Positions 33,480-37,365 of a stretch of DNA of 37,365 nt are shown piece after piece. Within the stretch, counting starts at the first letter, position 1. Each line of letters opens with the position of its first letter. The position numbers and the translations under genes were made by a program. The stretch is from Polyangiaceae bacterium (GTDB taxonomy: Bacteria > Myxococcota_A > Polyangia > Polyangiales > Polyangiaceae), in the NCBI GenBank assembly GCA_023150915.1, contig JAKLKA010000065.1, forward strand, positions 1-37,365. The letters run 5' to 3'. Below the pieces are notes generated by a model. That model made no database searches and had not been told where the DNA came from. It worked only from the letters and a program-made list of their open reading frames with translations.

Positions 33480-35754
33480 TCGCGCGGGCAGGGCCCGGCG
33501 GCGGCGTACAGTCGAACGAGATCTTTCCAGCGCGGTAGTCGATCACGACGTGCCCGCCGCCCTCGAGCGCGCCGAACAAGAGCTCGTCACCCAGCGGGCG
33601 CTTCACTTCGTCCTGGATCAGCCGGCTCAAAGGGCGGGCGCCCATCTGGCTGTCGTACCCCTTGTCGGCCAGATACAGCCGGGCCTTCTCGGTGAGCTCG
33701 AGGGTGACGTTGCGATCACCCAGCTGCGCCGCCAGCTCGGCCACGAACTTGTCGACCACGCGGCCCATCACGTCGGGCGAGAGCGGGTCGAAGGCAATGC
33801 GGGCGTCCAGGCGGTTTCGGAACTCGGGGCTGAAGGTGTTCTTGAACGACACGTCGTCCAGGCCCCGGCTGCTGCGATCACCGAACCCCACCGGGCGGCG
33901 CGCCAGATCGGCCGCGCCCACGTTGCTGGTCATGATCAAGACCACGTGGCGAAAGTCGGTCTTCTTGCCGTTGTTGTCGGTCAAGGTGCCGTGGTCCATC
34001 ACCTGCAAGAGCACGTTGAACACGTCGGCGTGCGCCTTCTCGATCTCGTCGAGCAAGAGCACCGCGTGGGGCGTCTTGGCGATGGCCTCGGTCAAGAGGC
34101 CGCCGCGGTCGAACCCGACGTAGCCCGGCGGTGCGCCGATCAGGCGCGAGACGGTGTGCCGCTCTTGGTACTCGCTCATGTCGATGCGCACCAGCTCGAT
34201 GCCCATGGTCTTGGCGAGCTGCTTGGCGGCCTCGGTCTTGCCCACGCCGGTCGGCCCGGTGAACAGGTAGCAGCCGATGGGCTTGTCGGCAGGCCGAAGG
34301 CCCGCGCGCGAGAGCTTGATGGCCGTGGCGAGCTCGGTGAGAGCGCGGTCTTGGCCGAACACCACGAGGCGCAGGTCTTCTTCCAGGTTCTTCAGCGCGC
34401 TCTTGTCGCTGCTCGACACCTGTCGCGGAGGGATCTGCGCCATGCGCGCCACGACCGCCTCCATGCGGGCGACGCCCACGCTGGCGCCGTTGCCGTCTTC
34501 CAGCTTCGCGTCGGCGCCGGCCTCGTCCATCAAGTCGATGGCCTTGTCCGGCATCTTGCGGTCGTGCAAGTACCGCTCCGAGAGCTTCACCGCCGCGTCG
34601 AGCCCGTCGGGCAGGTAGTGCACGGCGTGGAACTCTTCGTAGCGCGGGCGCAGGCCCTCCAGGATCTGACGCGTCTCTTCCGAGCTCGGCTCGAGCACCT
34701 CGATCTTCTGGAAACGGCGCGCCAGGGCGCGGTCGCGCTCCATGTGGCTGCGATACTCCTCGAAGGTGGTCGCGCCGATGCAGCGCAGCTTGCCGCTCGA
34801 CAGCGCCGGCTTCAGCAGGTTCGCTGCGTCCAGCGTGCCGCCGCTGGCCGCGCCGGCGCCGATCACGGTGTGGATCTCGTCCACGAACAAGATCGCGCCC
34901 GGGCGCTTCTCGAGCTGCTTCAGCACGGCCTTCACCCGGTTCTCGAAGTCGCCGCGGAACTTGGTGCCGGCCACCAGCGAGCCCATGTCGAGCGCGAAGA
35001 TCTCTGCGCCCAAGAGCGGCCCGGGCACGTCTTCTGCAACCACCTTGGCCGCCAGGCCCTCGACGATCGCCGTCTTGCCCACGCCGGCATCGCCGACGAA
35101 CAGCGGGTTGTTCTTCTTGCGCCGCGCCAGCACCTGGATGGCCCGGCGAAGCTCGCGCTCGCGTCCCACCAGCGGCTCGATGTCCCCGGCCTTGGCGCGC
35201 TCGTTCAGGTTGATCGCGAACTTCTCCAGGGCGTTGCCCCCGCGTGAGGGCTCGCCCTCTTCGTCGTGCTCGCCGCCCGGGTCGGTGCCCGCCGCGGACA
35301 CCTCGGGGTCGTCGTCGCCGGCCTTGGCCACGCCGTGGGACAGGAAGCTCACCACGTCGTAGCGCGTCACGCCGTGCTCGGTGAGCACGGCCACCGCCGG
35401 TGAGTCGACCTCGGCAAAGATCGCGACCAAGAGGTTCTGCCCGCGCAGCTCTTCTTTGCCGCTCGACTCGACGTGGATGGCCGCGCGCTGCAGCACGCGC
35501 TGGAAGCCCCGCGACGGCGTGGGTGTGGAGTCCGCCCCCTCGGGCAGCTTGGCGATGTCCTCGTCGAGCACGCGCTCGAGCGCCTGCTTGATCGCGGGCA
35601 CGTCGCCCCCGCTCTTGGTCACCACCTTCGCCGTGCCGTCGTCGAAGAGCAGCGCGTACAGCAGGTGCTCCACCGTCATCCACTCGTGGTTTCGTCGCGC
35701 GGCCTCCCGCAGGGCCAGGGTGCAGGCGATCTCCACCTCCGGGCTGACCTTCAC
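33475..35754 (-). CDS. clpA: ATP-dependent Clp protease ATPase subunit ClpA
   Basis: A 759-residue AAA+ unfoldase with two ATPase modules. An N-domain (about 1-145) is followed by an acidic linker, then D1 with Walker A GDAGVGKT (221-228) and Walker B ILFVDEIHT, then D2 with Walker A GPTGVGKT (about 499-506) and Walker B LLLDEIEKAH. The loop RRPVGFGDRS holds a VGF tripeptide at the position of the IGL/IGF loop that docks ClpP. It lacks the long middle coiled coil of ClpB, so it is ClpA and not a disaggregase. The start is GTG 35754, which overlaps the clpS stop (GTGA), with GGAGGAGGAG upstream. ClpP is not in the window. Confidence 0.97.
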   Translation of the reverse strand: MKVSPEVEIACTLALREAARRNHEWMTVEHLLYALLFDDGTAKVVTKSGGDVPAIKQALERVLDEDIAKLPEGADSTPTPSRGFQRVLQRAAIHVESSGKEELRGQNLLVAIFAEVDSPAVAVLTEHGVTRYDVVSFLSHGVAKAGDDDPEVSAAGTDPGGEHDEEGEPSRGGNALEKFAINLNERAKAGDIEPLVGRERELRRAIQVLARRKKNNPLFVGDAGVGKTAIVEGLAAKVVAEDVPGPLLGAEIFALDMGSLVAGTKFRGDFENRVKAVLKQLEKRPGAILFVDEIHTVIGAGAASGGTLDAANLLKPALSSGKLRCIGATTFEEYRSHMERDRALARRFQKIEVLEPSSEETRQILEGLRPRYEEFHAVHYLPDGLDAAVKLSERYLHDRKMPDKAIDLMDEAGADAKLEDGNGASVGVARMEAVVARMAQIPPRQVSSSDKSALKNLEEDLRLVVFGQDRALTELATAIKLSRAGLRPADKPIGCYLFTGPTGVGKTEAAKQLAKTMGIELVRIDMSEYQERHTVSRLIGAPPGYVGFDRGGLLTEAIAKTPHAVLLLDEIEKAHADVFNVLLQVMDHGTLTDNNGKKTDFRHVVLIMTSNVGAADLARRPVGFGDRSSRGLDDVSFKNTFSPEFRNRLDARIAFDPLSPDVMGRVVDKFVAELAAQLGDRNVTLELTEKARLYLADKGYDSQMGARPLSRLIQDEVKRPLGDELLFGALEGGGHVVIDYRAGKISFDCTPPPGPARAS

Positions 35755-36092
35755 AGCTCCTCCTCCGGGGCGTCTGCGGGCTCGGCGGTGACGCGCAGCG
35801 GGTGCCCGCTCTTCTTCGCGTACTCCATCACCTGCTCGGCCTTGGTCTCGGCGATGTCGCGGGTGAAGGCCCCGACCACGCCGTAGCCGCGGTGGTGCAC
35901 CTCGAGCATGATCTGCGTCGCCTCGGTCTCACCCTTGTGGAAGAAGTGCATCAGGACGTGGATCACGAACTCCATCGTGGTGTAGTCGTCGTTGTGGAAG
36001 ACGACGTTGTACGGCCGGGCGCGACGAATGGCGCGCTTCTCTTCTACGGCGAGATCCCCTTCGCGGTCCGGCGTCGGTTTCGAGGTGGTCAT
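35751..36092 (-). CDS. clpS: ClpS adaptor for N-degron substrates
   Basis: A 113-residue adaptor that binds the ClpA N-domain and presents proteins with N-degron residues for degradation by ClpAP. The core PYNVVFHNDDYTTMEFV and EVHHRGYGVVGAFTRDIAETKAEQV are standard ClpS motifs, including the ND acid pair and the His of the binding pocket. An N-terminal acidic/basic tail of about 25 residues precedes the core, as expected for the flexible part that inhibits ClpA. The start is ATG 36092 with a weak ribosome site. It is coupled to clpA by a four-base overlap. Confidence 0.97.
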   Translation of the reverse strand: MTTSKPTPDREGDLAVEEKRAIRRARPYNVVFHNDDYTTMEFVIHVLMHFFHKGETEATQIMLEVHHRGYGVVGAFTRDIAETKAEQVMEYAKKSGHPLRVTAEPADAPEEEL

Positions 36093-36149
36093 GCGACAGA
36101 CCCGCTGATCTTGGACATGCTGGGCCCGGGTGTCGAGTGGGTCTCGGGG

Positions 36150-36935
36150 CTACTTCAGCAAGTCGCCCAAGAAACCCGCGAGGGAGACCGCGGCGTCCGC
36201 GAACTCGGCGTCACGGCGGGTCCGATCGAAAGGATTGGAGCCGGCCGGCGTGCTCAGGCCGGAGAGCGACTCTTCGACCTTTCGCACCCGCGCGGCCCGC
36301 TGGCTCTCGCGCTGTTCGTCCAACTGGCGGCGTCGCGCCAGCTCTAGCCCGCCGGTCTCGACGAACTCGAGCACGCGAGGCAGCTCGCCGCGGTCGAACC
36401 ACATGCCGTGCCGCGAACAGACGTCGACGATCACGCCGCTCGAGCGGCCAAAATTCTTGCGCAGCATGATCTCGCCGCACAGGGGGCAGGGGATGTAGCG
36501 GAGCGGGGTCGCCAGCGGGTTGTGGCGCGGAGGGGGCCGGGGGGCGAACTTGCCGTAGACCTCCCGCTGCTCGAGCAGGTCTTTCAAGAGTGCGTGATCC
36601 ACGAACTGCCCGCCGCAGCGCTCGCAGTCGTGCAGCGCGCCGGGCCCGCCCTGGAAGAGCTGGAACGGCAGCTTGCAGTCGGGGCACGAGAACGTGTCGG
36701 GTTCGCCCACCGGCTCGAGCCCGAGCTCGCGCCCGCAGCCGGTGCAGAGCGCGCTCTCGGCCGCGTTCATCTGGTAGCAGGTCGCGCAGCGCACCGTGGC
36801 GATGGGCGTGCCGCAGGTCGGACACGCCCTGAGCGAGTCCTCGACGCGCTTCGAGCAGCCCGGGCAGTCGACTTTGCCCGAGGCGGGGCGTGCGGCCGCG
36901 TCGGGGGGTCCACTGCGATACGGGCCGGCGTTCAC
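36150..36935 (-). CDS. Multi-zinc-ribbon protein with TFIIB-type zinc-finger domain
   Basis: A 261-residue cytoplasmic protein starting at GTG 36935. It carries a series of CxxC knuckles: CPGC, CPTC, CATC, CTGC, CPDC, CERC and CPLC, enough for several zinc ribbons. The stretch CPLCGEIMLRKNFGRSSG followed by VCSRHGMWFDRGEL matches the zf-TFIIB domain family common in bacteria. The C-terminal 70 residues are charged and helical without motifs. Function is unknown; zinc-ribbon proteins of this kind may act in transcription or as adaptors. It is 57 bp upstream of clpS on the same strand and may share its transcript, so a link to proteolysis control is possible but not shown. Confidence 0.85.
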   Translation of the reverse strand: MNAGPYRSGPPDAAARPASGKVDCPGCSKRVEDSLRACPTCGTPIATVRCATCYQMNAAESALCTGCGRELGLEPVGEPDTFSCPDCKLPFQLFQGGPGALHDCERCGGQFVDHALLKDLLEQREVYGKFAPRPPPRHNPLATPLRYIPCPLCGEIMLRKNFGRSSGVIVDVCSRHGMWFDRGELPRVLEFVETGGLELARRRQLDEQRESQRAARVRKVEESLSGLSTPAGSNPFDRTRRDAEFADAAVSLAGFLGDLLK

Positions 36936-37040
36936 GGCCGTTCAACCTAGCACTCTTGTCGTGGGCTCGCGCCGGCGGCGAAGATTCCCCCGGGCACCCG
37001 CCGGGGGGCCGCTGGCGCGAACCCGGCGAGCGGTGGGCCA

Positions 37041-37365
37041 CATCCCCGCCCGGAAGTCGGGCCGGACGGTTGCGAAAAGGGAAGCGTCTTCGAGCACGCC
37101 GCCTCGCGAGCCGGCGAGCCCATGACGCTGCCGCTGCCACAGACCACGGACGGCAATCCGGCGCGCCCCTTCCATCGGGGGCGCGCCAGCAGCGTCTCTA
37201 CGAAAAAGAGCATCGACGCAAAGATTCTTGTTGACGCGTTTCAGAGCGACTCGCGCGCACACTGCGTCGATCGCCGAGGAGTTGGCCTGTGCGCGCATGA
37301 CGTCGAGCGCTCACTCGGTTTCGCGCGCGCGACGACTTTCGACGCGTCCGGGTGCTCGAAACGCG
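37041..37365. repeat. Right copy of the long inverted repeat (truncated by window edge)
   Basis: Bases 37097-37365 are the reverse complement of 554-822 with three mismatches in 269 bp, and 37041-37093 the reverse complement of 948-1000 with one mismatch. Only three bases (37094-37096) separate the two blocks here, against 125 in the left copy. The 10-bp-arm hairpin is present in both. The match reaches the last base of the window, so it continues outside, probably into a rightward HNH-type gene. The gap 36936-37040 shows no gene. Confidence 0.9.

Noticed and set aside
33475-35754. ClpB disaggregase
   Set aside because: The long middle coiled-coil domain is absent, a VGF loop for ClpP docking is present, and the gene is coupled to clpS.

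Overview
The window is high-GC DNA of a large-genome myxobacterium, most likely in the Polyangia (Myxococcota). The evidence is gene content: a tandem-RRM protein with a Gly-rich tail, Gly-rich/Cys-rich lipoprotein paralogues, two AglRQS-composition proton-channel modules, a tail-anchored GYF protein and a myxobacterial HNH-endonuclease-type gene. This placement comes from recognising families by eye, not from a search. I saw no rRNA, tRNA or CRISPR array.

Layout. (1) 1-1000: the 5' part of an HNH-type gene runs off the left edge. Its upstream region (554-1000) recurs in inverted orientation at the right edge (37041-37365), so the window lies between two inverted copies of the same sequence. 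(2) 1016-3234: a small one-helix membrane protein, a diacylglycerol-kinase-family lipid kinase and a two-RRM RNA-binding protein. (3) 3417-8947: a compact rod/elongasome operon mreB-mreC-mreD-mrdA-rodA with overlapping ends. (4) 8957-12079: a GT-C-like membrane protein and two tandem paralogous lipoproteins. (5) 12157-17683: a SWIM/SNF2 helicase and, upstream of it, a membrane-pyrophosphatase homologue that has lost key catalytic residues. (6) 17882-23328: two divergent modules, each one ExbB/TolQ plus two ExbD/TolR proteins, and an unknown one-helix membrane protein. (7) 23537-32968: a leftward run of methylsuccinyl-CoA dehydrogenase, mesaconyl-CoA hydratase, GYF protein, single-chain 5-oxoprolinase and an orphan ABC ATPase, divergent from crotonyl-CoA carboxylase/reductase. 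(8) 32965-33480: palindromic, foldback-type sequence and a possible 46-residue membrane peptide. (9) 33475-36935: clpS-clpA and a zinc-ribbon protein.

How the genes work together. The mre/mrd operon builds the lateral cell wall. Ccr, Mcd and Mch are three enzymes of the ethylmalonyl-CoA pathway (acetyl-CoA assimilation without glyoxylate bypass), so the window probably carries part of that pathway; ethylmalonyl-CoA mutase, the epimerase and the lyase are not here. The two ExbB-ExbD-ExbD sets share one divergent intergenic region and look like proton-driven envelope motors with unknown effectors. ClpS-ClpA delivers N-degron substrates to ClpP, which is not in the window.

The least explained items are the inverted HNH-associated repeats with a 125-bp segment specific to the left copy, the degenerate pyrophosphatase, the paired motor modules with a hairpin between exbB and exbD, and the 147-bp foldback element whose left end holds the ccr stop codon.
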